Assembly (NCBI GenBank): GCA_026686845.1
Contig: JAIVEN010000050.1
Span: forward strand, 1 to 64,000
Direction of reading: 5' to 3'
Length of the DNA: 64,000 nucleotides
Origin: Adenanthera pavonina
Lineage: Eukaryota > Streptophyta > Magnoliopsida > Fabales > Fabaceae
Shown here: positions 13,501 through 25,000 of the stretch, piece by piece
Layout of the letters: the number at the start of each line of letters is the position of its first letter
Position numbering within the stretch: the stretch's first letter is position 1
Notes under the pieces: model-generated
Seen by the model: the letters and a program-made list of their open reading frames with translations, nothing else
Databases searched by the model: none
What the model was told of the DNA's origin: nothing
Program-made: the position numbers and the translations under genes

Positions 13501-16500
13501 TGAAGCCGAATTGAGCACATTTCTTCCAACTAGACTCGACTTGTTGTGAGTAAGCGGCATAAACTCCCTAGGTCGCTTACAATTCCAAATCTTGTGGCAT
13601 TCTCCTCCTTAGAGCCTCCCGATAAATGTTTAGAAACCTGGAATTTTCAAACAAAATGAGGTTAAAGCGGAATTCGATTATGTTCATTTCATCATCCATG
13701 GCTCAAATTCGTGTGAGGATGTCGGATAAACTCACTAGCTCACTTCGTGTTGCAAATTTCGTGAGATTTTCCGATTTCTTTTGCTTTTCATAGCATTTTC
13801 ATAAAGTTGGATCGTTTGGCCAAAATGGCGTGATGTTGAAGCCGAATTGTGCACGTTTCTTCCAACTAGACTCGAATTATTGTGAGTAAGCCGCATGAAC
13901 TCCCTACCTCGCTTAGAATTCCAAATCTTATCGTATTCTCCTACCTAGAACTTCCCGGTGAATGTTTAGAAACCCGGATACTTTCGAACAAAATGAGGTT
14001 AAAGCGGAATCTGATTGTTTTCATTTCATCATACAAGGCTCAAATTCGTGTGAGTATTTCGGATAAAAGCACTAGCTCACTTCGTGTTGCAAATTTCGTG
14101 AGATTTTCTGATTTCTTTTGCTTTTCATAGCATTTTCATAAAGTTGGATCGTTTGGCCAAAATGGCGTGATGATGAAGCCGAATTGAGCACATTTCTTCC
14201 AACTAGACTCGTCTTGTTGTGAGTAAGCCGCATAAACTCCCTAGGTCGCTTACAATTCCAAATCTTGTGGCATTCTCCTCCTTAGAGGCTCCTGATGAAT
14301 GTTTAGAAAACCGGAACTTACAAACAAAATGAGGTTAAAGCGGAATCCGATTGTGTTCATTTCATCATACATGGCTCAAATTTGTGTGAGGATGTCGGAT
14401 AAAATCACTAGCTGACTTCGTGTTGCAAATTTTGTGAGATTTTCCGATTTCTTTTGCTTTTCATAGCTTTTTCTTAAAGTTGAATCATTTGGCCAAAACG
14501 GCGTGATGATGATGCCGAATTGTGCAAGTTTCTTCCAACTGGACTCGACTTGTTGTGAGTAAGCCGCATAAACTCCCTACCCTCGCTTAGAATTCCAAAT
14601 CTTGTGGCATTCTCCTCCTTAGAGCCTCCCGATAAATGTTTAGAAACCTGGAATTTTCAAACAAAATGAGGTTAAAGCGGAATTCGATTATGTTCATTTC
14701 ATCATCCATGGCTCAAATTCGTGTGAGGATGTCGGATAAACTCACTAGCTGACTTCGTGTTGCAAATTTTGTGAGATTTTCCGATTTCTTTTGCTTTTCA
14801 TAGCTTTTTCTTAAAGTTGAATCATTTGGCCAAAACGGCGTGATGATGATGCCGAATTGTGCAAGTTTCTTCCAACTGGACTCGACTTGTTGTGAGTAAG
14901 CCGCATAAACTCCCTACCTCGCTTAGAATTCCAAATCTTGTGGCATTCTCCTCCCTAGAGGCTCCGGATGAATGTTTAGAAACCTGGAACTTTCGAACAA
15001 AATGAGGTTATAGCGGAATCTGATTGTGTTCATTTCATCATACATGGCTCAAATTCGTGTGAGGATGTCGGATAAAATCACTAGCTGACTTCGTGTTGCA
15101 AATTTCGTGAGATTTTCTGATTTCTTTTGCTTTTCATAGCTTTTTCTTAAAGTTGGATCGTTTGGCCAAAACGTCGTGATGATGAAGCCGAATTGTGCAC
15201 GTTTCTTCCAACTAGACTCGAATTGTTGTGAGTAAGCTGCATAAACTCCCTACCTCGCCTAAAATTCCAAATCTTGTTGCATTCTCCTCCTTAGAGCCTC
15301 CCGATAAATGTTTAGAAACCTGGAATTTTCAAACAAAATGAGGTTAAAGTGGAATCCGATTATGTTCATTTCATCATCCATGGCTCAAATTGGTGTGAGG
15401 ATGTCGGATAAACTCACTAGCTCACTTCGTGTTGTAAATTTCGTGAGATTTTCCGATTTCTTTTGCTTTTAATAGCATTTTCATAAAGTTGGATCGTTTG
15501 GCCAAAATGGCGTAATGATGAAGCCGAATTGTGCACGTTTCTTCCAACTAGACTCGAATTATTGTGAGTAAGCCGCATGAACTCCCTACCTCGCTTAGAA
15601 TTCCAAATCTTGTGGCATTCTCCTCCCTAGAGGCTCCGGATGAATGTTTAGAAACCTGGAACTTTCGAACAGAATGAGGTTATAGCGGAATCTGATTGTG
15701 TTCATTTCATCATACATGGCTCAAATTCGTGTGAGGATGTCGGATAAAATCACTAGCTGACTTCGTGTTGCAAATTTCGTGAGATTTTCTGATTTCTTTC
15801 GCTTTTCATAGCTTTTTCTTAAAGTTGGATCGTTTGGCCAAAACGTCGTGATGATGATGCCGAATTGTGCAAGTTTCTTCCAACTAGACTCGAATTGTTG
15901 TGAGTAAGCTGCATAAACTCCCTACCTCGCCTAAAATTCCAAATCTTGTGGCATTCTCCTCCTTAGAGCCTCCCGATAAATGTTTAGAAACCTGGAATTT
16001 TCAAACAAAATGAGGTTAAAGTGGAATTCGATTATGTTCATTTCATCATCCATGGCTCAAATTCGTGTGAGGATGTCGGATAAACTCACTAGCTGACTTC
16101 GTGTTGCAAATTTTGTGAGATTTTCTGATTTCTTTTGCTTTTCATAGCTTTTTCTTAAAGTTGGATCGTTTGGCCAAAACGTCGTGATGATGAAGCCGAA
16201 TTGTGCACGTTTCTTCCAACTAGACTCGAATTGTTGTGAGTAAGCTGCATAAACTCCCTACCTCGCCTAAAATTCCAAATCTTGTTGCATTCTCCTCCTT
16301 AGAGCCTCCCGATAAATGTTTAGAAACCTGGAATTTTCAAACAAAATGAGGTTAAAGTGGAATCCGATTATGTTCATTTCATCATCCATGGCTCAAATTG
16401 GTGTGAGGATGTCGGATAAACTCACTAGCTCACTTCGTGTTGTAAATTTCGTGAGATTTTCCGATTTCTTTTGCTTTTAATAGCATTTTCATAAAGTTGG

Positions 16501-17309
16501 ATCGTTTGGCCAAAATGGCGTAATGATGAAGCCGAATTGTGCAAGTTTCTTCCAACTGGACTCAACTTGTTGTGAGTAAGCCGCATAAACTCCCTACCTC
16601 GCTTAGAATTCCAAATCTTGTGGCATTCTCCTCCCTAGAGGCTCCGGATGAATGTTTAGAAACCTGGAACTTTCGAACAAAATGAGGTTATAGCGGAATC
16701 TGATTGTGTTCATTTCATCATACATGGCTCAAATTCGTGTGAGGATGTCGGATAAAATCACTAGCTGACTTCGTGTTGCAAATTTCGCGAGATTTTCTGA
16801 TTTCTTTCGCTTTTCATAGCTTTTTCTTAAAGTTGGATCGTTTGGCCAAAACGTCGTGATGATGATGCCGAATTGTGCAAGTTTCTTCCAACTAGACTCG
16901 ACTTGTTGTGAGTAAGCCGCATAAACTCCCTACCTCGCTTAGAATTCGAAATCTTGTGGCATTCTCCTCCTTAGAGCCTCCCGATAAATGTTTAGAAACC
17001 TGGAATTTTCAAACAAAATGAGGTTAAAGCGGAATTCGATTATGTTCATTTCATCATCCATGGCTCAAATTCGTGTGAGGATGTCGGATAAACTCACTAG
17101 CTGACTTCGTGTTGCAAATTTTGTGAGATTTTCCGATTTCTTTTGCTTTTCATAGCTTTTTCTTAAAGTTGAATCATTTGGCCAAAACGGCGTGATGATG
17201 ATGCCGAATTGTGCAAGTTTCTTCCAACTGGACTCGACTTGTTGTGAGTAAGCCGCATAAACTCCCTACCTCGCTTAGAATTCCAAATCTTGTGGCATTC
17301 TCCTCCCTA

Positions 17310-18654
17310 GAGGCTCCGGATGAATGTTTAGAAACCTGGAACTTTCGAACAAAATGAGGTTATAGCGGAATCTGATTGTGTTCATTTCATCATACATGGC
17401 TCAAATTCGTGTGAGGATGTCGGATAAAATCACTAGCTGACTTCGTGTTGCAAATTTCGTGAGATTTTCTGATTTCTTTTGCTTTTCATAGCTTTTTCTT
17501 AAAGTTGGATCGTTTGGCCAAAACGTCGTGATGATGAATCCGAATTGTGCACGTTTCTTCCAACTAGACTCGAATTGTTGTGAGTAAGCTGCACAAACTC
17601 CCTACCTCGCCTAAAATTCCAAATCTTGTTGCATTCTCCTCCTTAGAGCCTCCCGATAAATGTTTAGAAACCTGGAATTTTCAAACAAAATGAGGTTAAA
17701 GTGGAATCCGATTATGTTCATTTCATCATCCATGGCTCAAATTGGTGTGAGGATGTCGGATAAACTCACTAGCTCACTTCGTGTTGTAAATTTCGTGAGA
17801 TTTTCCGATTTCTTTTGCTTTTAATAGCATTTTCATAAAGTTGGATCGTTTGGCCAAAATGGCGTAATGATGAAGCCGAATTGTGCACGTTTCTTCCAAC
17901 TAGACTCGAATTATTGTGAGTAAGCCGCATGAACTCCCTACCTCGCTTAGAATTCCAAATCTTATCGTATTCTCCTACCTAGAACTTCCCCGTGAATGTT
18001 TAGAAACCTGGATACTTTCGAACAAAATGAGGTTAAAGCGGAATCTGATTGTTTTCATTTCATCATACAAGGCTCAAATTCGTGTGAGTATTTCGGATAA
18101 AAGCACTAGCTCACTTAGTGTTGCAAATTTCGTGAGATTTTCCGATTTCTTTTGCTTTTCATAGCATTTTCATAAAGTTGGATCGTTTGGCCAAAATGGC
18201 GTGATGATGAAGCCGAATTGAGCACATTTCTTCCAACTAGACTCGTCTTGTTGTGAGTAAGCCGTATAAACTCCCTAGGTCGCTTACAATTCCAAATCTT
18301 GTGGCATTCTCCACCTTAGAGGCTCCTGATGAATGTTTAGAAAACCGGAACTTACAAACAAAATGAGGTTAAAGCGGAATCCGATTGTGTTCATTTCATC
18401 ATACATGGCTCAAATTTGTGTGAGGATGTCGGATAAAATCACTAGCTGACTTCGTGTTGCAAATTTTGTGAGATTTTCCGATTTCTTTTGCTTTTCATAG
18501 CTTTTTCTTAAAGTTGAATCATTTGGCCAAAACGGCGTGATGATGATGCCGAATTGTGCAAGTTTCTTCCAACTGGACTCGACTTGTTGTGAGTAAGCCG
18601 CATAAACTCCCTACCTCGCTTAGAATTCCAAATCTTGTGGCATTCTCCTCCCTA
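17310..18654. repeat. Four-unit higher-order repeat (1345 bp), copy 1
   Basis: The four units from 17310 recur at 18655 with an offset of 1345 bp. The shared order is GGCTCCGGATG with AACGTCGTG, then GTGGAATCCGATTATG with GTTGTAAATTTC, then GCATGAACTCCC with CTTCCCCGTGAATG, then AAAACCGGAACTTAC. I counted about seven mismatches and no indels, roughly 99.5% identity. Confidence 0.92.
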
Positions 18655-19999
18655 GAGGCTCCGGATGAATGTTTAGAAACCTGGAACTTTCGAACAAAAT
18701 GAGGTTATAGCGGAATCTGATTGTGTTCATTTCATCATACATGGCTCAAATTCGTGTGAGGATGTCGGATAAAATCACTAGCTGACTTCGTGTTGCAAAT
18801 TTCGTGAGATTTTCTGATTTCTTTTGCTTTTCATAGCTTTTTCTTAAAGTTGGATCGTTTGGCCAAAACGTCGTGATGATGAAGCCGAATTGTGCACGTT
18901 TCTTCCAACTAGACTCGAATTGTTGTGAGTAAGCTGCATAAACTCCCTACCTCGCCTAAAATTCCAAATCTTGTTGCATTCTCCTCCTTAGAGCCTCCCG
19001 ATAAATGTTTAGAAACCTGGAATTTTCAAACAAAATGAGGTTAAAGTGGAATCCGATTATGTTCATTTCATCATCCATGGCTCAAATTGGTGTGAGGATG
19101 TCGGATAAACTCACTAGCTCACTTCGTGTTGTAAATTTCGTGAGATTTTCCGATTTCTTTTGCTTTGAATAGCATTTTCATAAAGTTGGATCGTTTGGCC
19201 AAAATGGCGTAATGATGAAGCCGAATTGTGCACGTTTCTTCCAACTAGACTCGAATTATTGTGAGTAAGCCGCATGAACTCCCTACCTCACTTAGAATTC
19301 CAAATCTTATCGTATTCTCCTACCTAGAACTTCCCCGTGAATGTTTAGAAACCTGGATACTTTCGAACAAAATGAGGTTAAAGCGGAATCTGATTGTTTT
19401 CATTTCATCATACAAGGCTCAAATTCGTGTGAGTATTTCGGATAAAAGCACTAGCTCACTTCGTGTTGCAAATTTCGTGAGATTTTCTGATTTCTTTTGC
19501 TTTTCATAGCATTTTCATAAAGTTGGATCGTTTGGCCAAAATGGCGTGATGATGAAGCCGAATTGAGCACATTTCTTCCAACTAGACTCGTCTTGTTGTG
19601 AGTAAGCCGTATAAACTCCCTAGGTCGCTTACAATTCCAAATCTTGTGGCATTCTCCTCCTTAGAGGCTCCTGATGAATGTTTAGAAAACCGGAACTTAC
19701 AAACAAAATGAGGTTAAAGCGGAATCCGATTGTGTTCATTTCATCATACATGGCTCAAATTTGTGTGAGGATGTCGGATAAAATCACTAGCTGACTTCGT
19801 GTTGCAAATTTTGTGAGATTTTCCGATTTCTTTTGCTTTTCATAGCTTTTTCTTAAAGTTGAATCATTTGGCCAAAACGGCGTGATGATGATGCCGAATT
19901 GTGCAAGTTTCTTCCAACTGGACTCGACTTGTTGTGAGTAAGCCGCATAAACTCCCTACCTCGCTTAGAATTCCAAATCTTGTGGCATTCTCCTCCTTA
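18655..19999. repeat. Four-unit higher-order repeat (1345 bp), copy 2
   Basis: Second copy, immediately adjacent to the first. It ends exactly at the unit boundary at 20000, after which a different unit type follows. Units of the same types in other orders occur at 13272-16970, so this tetramer was assembled from a local pool. Confidence 0.92.
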
Positions 20000-20170
20000 G
20001 AGGCTCCTGATGAATGTTTAGAAACCTGGAACTTTCGAACAAAATGAGGTTAAAGCGGAATCTGATTGTGTTCATTTCATCATACATGGCTCAAATTGGT
20101 TTGAGTATTTCGGATAAAAGCACTAGCTCACTTCATGTTGCAAATTTCGTGAGATTTTCCGATTTCTTTT
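20000..20170. repeat. Sub-repeat A of the 336-bp unit (first half, ~171 bp)
   Basis: Unit positions 1-171. The stretch 20040-20159 aligns without gaps to 20209-20328 in the second half. I count about 73 of 120 identities in this actual copy and about 79 of 120 in the consensus. Shared landmarks are CAAAATG near the start, GATTGTG against AATTGTG, the exact TGTGAGTA, GATAAA against CATAAA, and CAAATTT against CAAATCT. The two halves are therefore diverged copies of an older monomer of about 168 bp. Confidence 0.8.
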
Positions 20171-20335
20171 GCTTTTCATAGCATTTTCATAAAGTTGAAT
20201 CGTTTGGCCAAAATGGCGGGATGATCAAGCCGAATTGTGCACGTTTCTTCCAACTAGACTCGACTTGTTGTGAGTAAGCCGCATAAACTCCCTACCTCGC
20301 TTAGAATTCGAAATCTTGTGGCATTCTCCTCCTTA
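20171..20335. repeat. Sub-repeat B of the 336-bp unit (second half, ~165 bp)
   Basis: Unit positions about 172-336. Besides the ungapped 120-bp match to sub-repeat A, the start of B (from GCTTTTCATAGC to CCAAAATG) aligns with the start of A (from GCTCCTGATGAAT to ACAAAATG) at roughly 27 of 45 positions with one gap. Homology therefore covers essentially the full half-unit. A and B always alternate here. I saw no place with two A or two B halves in a row, so the 336-bp dimer is now the unit of amplification. Confidence 0.75.
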
Positions 20336-21980
20336 GAGCCTCCCGATAAATGTTTAGAAACCTGGAATTTTCAAACAAAATGAGGTTAAAGCGGAATCCG
20401 ATTATGTTCATTTCATCATCCATGGCTCAAATTGGTGTGAGGATGTCGGATAAACTCACTAGCTCACTTCGTGTTGTAAATTTCGTGAGATTTTCCGATT
20501 TCTTTTGCTTTTAATAGCATTTTCATAAAGTTGGATCGTTTGGCCAGAATGGAGTGATGATGAAGCCGAATTGTGCACGTTTCTTCCAACTAGACTCGAA
20601 TTTTTGTGAGTAAGCCGCATGAACTCCCTACCTCGCTTAGAATTCCAAATCTTATCGTATTCTCCTACCTAGAACTTCCCGGTGAATGTTTAGAAACCTG
20701 GAACTTTCGAACAAAATGAGGTTAAAGCGGAATCTGATTGTTTTCATTTCATCATACAAGGCTCAAATTCGTGTGAGTATTTCGGATAAACTCACTAGCT
20801 CACTTCATGTTGTAAATTTCGTGAGATTTTCCGATTTCTTTTGCTTTTCATAGCATTTTCATAAAGTTAGATCGTTTGGCCAAAATGGCGTGATGATGAA
20901 GCCGAATTGAGCACATTTCTTCCAACTAGACTCGAATTGTTGTGAGTAAGCCGCATAAACTCCCTACCTCGCTTAGAATTCCAAATCTTATCGAATTCGC
21001 CTACCTAGAACTTCCCGGTGAATGTTTAGAAACCTGGAACTTTCGAACAAAATGAGGTTAAAGCGGAATCTGATTGTGTTCATTTCATCATACAAGGCTC
21101 AAATTGGTGTGAGTATTTCGGATAAAAGCACTAGCTCACTTCATGTTGCAAATTTCGTGAGATTTTCCGATCACTTTTGCTTTTCATAGCATTTTCATAA
21201 AGTTGGATCGTTTGGCCAAAATGGCGTGATGATGAAGCTGAATTGTGCACGTTTCTTCCAACTAGACGCGAACTGTTGTGAGGTAGCCGCATAAACTCCC
21301 TACCTCGCTTAGAATTCCAAATCTCGTGGCATTCTCCTCCTTAGAGGCTCCTGATGAATGTTTAGAAAACCGGAACTTTCAAACAAAATGACGTTAAAGC
21401 GGAATCCGATTGTGTTCATTTCATCATCCATGGCTCAAATTGGTGTGACGATGCCGGGTAAACTCGCTAGCTCTCTTCGGGTCACAAATTTCGAGAGATT
21501 TTCTGTTTTCATTTGCTTTTCAATGCATTTTCATAAAGTTGAATCGTTTGGCCAAAACGGCGTGATGATGAAGCCGAATTATGCAAGTTTCCTCCAAATG
21601 GACTCGACTTGTTGTGAGTAAGCCGCATAAACTCCCTACCTCGGTTAGAATTCCAAATCTTGTGGCATTCTCCTCCTTAGGGGCTCCTGAAGAATGTTTA
21701 GAAACCTGGAACTTTCAAAGAAAATAAGGTTAAAGCGGAATCTGATTGTGTTCATTTCATCATACAAGGCTCAAATTGGTGTGAGTATTTCGGATAAAAG
21801 CACTAGCTCACTTCATGTTGCAAATTTCGTGAGATTTTCTGATTTTTTTTGATTTTCATAGCATTTTCATAAAGTTGGATCATTTGGCCAAAATGGCGTG
21901 ATGATGAAGCCGAATTGTGCACGTTTCTTCCAACTAGACTCGAACTGTTGTGAGTAAGCTGCATAAACTCCCTACCTCGC

Positions 21981-22010
21981 TTAGAATTCCAAATCCCTAG
22001 AACTTCCTGG
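21981..22010. repeat. Satellite unit with ~16-bp deletion at the unit boundary
   Basis: Near 21994 AATTCCAAAT is followed directly by CCCTAGAACTTCC. The usual CTTGTGGCATTCTCCT between them is absent. C-rich microhomology lies at the junction. Confidence 0.85.
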
Positions 22011-25000
22011 TAAATGTTTAGAAACCTGGAACTTTCAAACAAAATGAGGTTAAAGCGGAATCTGATTGTGTTCATTTCATCATACAAGGCTCAAATTGGT
22101 GTGAGTATTTCGGATAAAAGCAGTAGCTCACTTCATGTTGCAAATTTCGTGAGATTTTCCGATCACTTTTGCTTTTCATAGCATTTTCATAAAGTTGGAT
22201 TGTTTGGCCAAAATGGCGTGATGATGAAGCCGAATTGTGCACGTTTCTTCCAACCGGACTCGACTTGTTGTGAGTAGGCCGCATAAACTCCCTAGGTCAC
22301 TTAAAATTCAAAATCTTGTGGCATTCTCCTCCTTAGAGGCTCCTGGTGAATGTTTAGAAACCTGGAACTTTCGAACAAAATGAGGTTAAAGCGGAATCTG
22401 ATTGTGTTCATTTCATCATAAAAGGCTCAAATTGGTGTGAGTATTTCGGATAAAAGCACTAGCTCACTTCGTGTTGCAAATTTCGTGAGATTTTCTGATT
22501 TCTTTTGATTTTCATAGCATTTTCATAAAGTTGGATCGTTTGGCCAAAATGGCGTGATGAAGAATCCGAATTGTGCGCATTTCTCCCAACTAGACTCGAA
22601 TTGTTGTGAGTAAGCCGCATAAACTCCCTAGGGCACTTAAAATTCCAAATCTTGTGGCATTCTCCTCCTTAGAGGCTCCTGATGAATGTTTAGAAATCTG
22701 GAACTTTCGAACAAAATGAGGTTAAAGCGGAATCTGATTGTGTTCATTTCATCATACAAGGCTCAAATTGGTGTGAGTATGTCGGATAAAAGCACTACCT
22801 CACTTCATGTTGCAAATTTCGTGAGATTTTCCGATTTCTTTTGCTTTTCAAAGCATTTTCATAAAGTTGGATCGTTTGGCCAAAATGGCGTGATGATGAA
22901 CCCGAATTGTGCACGTTTCTTCCAACTAGACTCGAATTGTTGTGAGTAAGCCGCATAAACTCCCTACCTCGCTTAGAATTCCAAATCTTATCGTATTCTC
23001 CTACCTAGAACTTCCTGGTGAATGTTTAGAAACCTGGAACTTTCGAACAAAGTGAGGTTAAAGCGGAATATGATTGTGTTCATTTCATCATACAAGGCTC
23101 AAATTGGTGTGAGTGTTTCGGATAAAAGCAATAGCTCACCTCATGTTGCAAATTTCGTGAGATTTTCCGATTTCTTTTGCTTTTCATAGCATTTTCATAA
23201 AGTTGGATCGTTTGGCCAAAATGGCATGATGATGAAGCCGAATTGTGCACGTTTCTTCCAACTAGACTCGAACTGTTGTGAGTAAGCTGCATCAACTCCC
23301 TACCTCACTTAGAATTCCAAATCATATGGCATTCTCCTCCCTAGAACTTCCTGGTGCATGTTTAGAAACCTTTAACTTTCGAACAAAATGAGGTTAAAGC
23401 GGAATCTGATTGTGTTCATTTCATCATACAAGGCTCAAATTGGTGTGAGTATTTCGGATAAAAGCAATAGCTCACTTCATGTTGCAAATTTCGTGAGATT
23501 TTCCGATCCCTTTTGCTTTTCATAGCATTTTCATAAAGTTGGATTGTTTGGCCAAAATGGCGTGATGATGAAGCCGAATTGTGCACGTTTCTTCCAACTG
23601 GACTCGACTTGTTGTGAGTAAGCTGCATAAACTCCCTACCTCGCTTAGAATTCCAAATCTTGTGGCATTCTCCTCCTAAGAGGCTCCTGATGAATGTTTA
23701 GAAATCTGTAACTTTCGAATAAAATGAGGTTAAAGCGGAATCTGATTGTGTTCATTTCATCATACAAGGCTCAAATTGGTGTGAGTATTTCGGATAAAAG
23801 CACTAGCTCACTTCATGTTGCAAATTTCGTGAGATTTTCCGATCACTTTTGCTTTTCATAGCATTTTCATAAAGTTGGATCGTTTGGCCAAAATGGCGTG
23901 ATGATGAAGCCGAGTTGTGCATGTTTCTTCCAACTCGACTCGAACTGTTGTAAGTAAGCTGCATAAACTCCCTACCTCGCTTAGAATTCCAAATCTTATG
24001 GCATTCTCCTCCCTAGAACTTCCTGGTGAATGTTTAGAAACCTGGAATTTTCAAACAAAATGAGGTTAAAGCGGAATCTGATTGTGTTCATTTCATCATA
24101 CAAGGCTCAAATTGGTGTGAGTATTTCGGATAAAAGCAGTAGCTCACTTCATGTTGCAAATTTCGTGAGATTTTCCGATCACTTTTGCTTTTCATAGCAT
24201 TTTCATAAAGTTGGATTGTTTGGCCAAAATGGCGTGATGATGAAGCCAAATTGTGCATGTTTCTTCCTACCGGACTCGACTTGTTGTGAGTAGGCCGCAT
24301 AAACTCCCTAGGTCGCTTAAAATTCAAAATCTTGTGGCATTCTCCTCCTTAGAGGCTCCTGATGAAAGTTTAGAAATCTGGAACTTTCGAACAAAATGAG
24401 GTCAAAGCGGAATCTGATTGTGTTCATTTCATCATACAAGGCTCAAATTGGTGTGAGTATTTCGGATAAAAGCACTAGCTCACTTCGTGTTGCAAATTTC
24501 GTGAGATTTTCTGATTTCTTTTGATTTTCATAGCATTTTCATAAAGTTGGATCGTTTGGCCTAAATGGCGTGATGATAAACCCGAATTGTGCACGTTTCT
24601 TCCAACTGGACTCGACTTGTTGTGAGTAAGCCGCATAAACTCCCTAGGTCACTTAAAATTCAAAATCTTGTGGCATTCTCCTCCTTAGAGGCTCCTGATG
24701 AATGTTTAGAAATCTGGAACTTTCGAACAAAATGAGGTTAAAGCGGAATCTGATTGTGTTCATTTCGTCATACAAGGCTCAAATTGGTGTGAGTATTTCA
24801 GATAAAATCACTAGCTCACTTCGTGTTGCAAATTTCGTGAGATTTTCCGATTTCTTTTGCTTTTCAAAGCATTTTCATAAAGTTGGATCGTTTGGCCTAA
24901 ATGGCGTGATGAAGAATCCGAATTGTGCACATTTCTCCCAACTAGACTCGAATTGTTGTGAGTAAGCCGCATAAACTCCCTAGGGCACTTAAAATTCCAA

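Larger units (their letters stand above)
20000..20335. repeat. Representative complete satellite unit (exactly 336 bp)
   Basis: This copy is close to the consensus I read by eye and is exactly 336 bp long. Landmarks by unit position: 1-17 is a three-state box (here GAGGCTCCTGATGAATG); 18-40 is GTTTAGAAACCTGGAACTTTC or close to it; 83-125 is a variable haplotype block (CATACAAGG / CATCCATGG / CAACCAAGG, then GAGTATTTCGG or GAGGATGTCGG); 160-200 is a second variable block; 238-243 is GTGCAC, an ApaLI site present in most units; 271-290 is GTGAGTAAGCCGCATAAACT; 300-312 carries an EcoRI site when it reads TTAGAATTCC. The unit start is arbitrary because tandem arrays have no natural origin. Confidence 0.95.
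11241..20999. repeat. Array zone 2: TTTTTCTTAAAG / GATGATGATGCC subfamily
   Basis: Most units here carry the linked signature AGCTTTTTCTTAAAGTTG, GGCCAAAACGGCGTG, GATGATGATGCC and TGTGCAAGTTTC in sub-repeat B, often with CACTAGCTGACTTCG in A. A second type has CGATTATGTTC with GAGCCTCCCGATAAATG. A private marker, AAAACGTCGTGATG, occurs at about 12818, 15171, 15843, 16179, 16851, 17523 and 18868. These spacings are multiples of 336 (2, 3, 4 and 7 units), showing nested higher-order amplification. Confidence 0.85.

Noticed and set aside
20035..20052. A CENP-B box in TTTCGAACAAAATGAGG (motif NTTCGNNNNANNCGGGN).
   Set aside because: TTCG and the central A fit, but the essential CGGG reads TGAG, so two key positions fail. 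A functional CENP-B box system is known from mammals and is not expected in plants.
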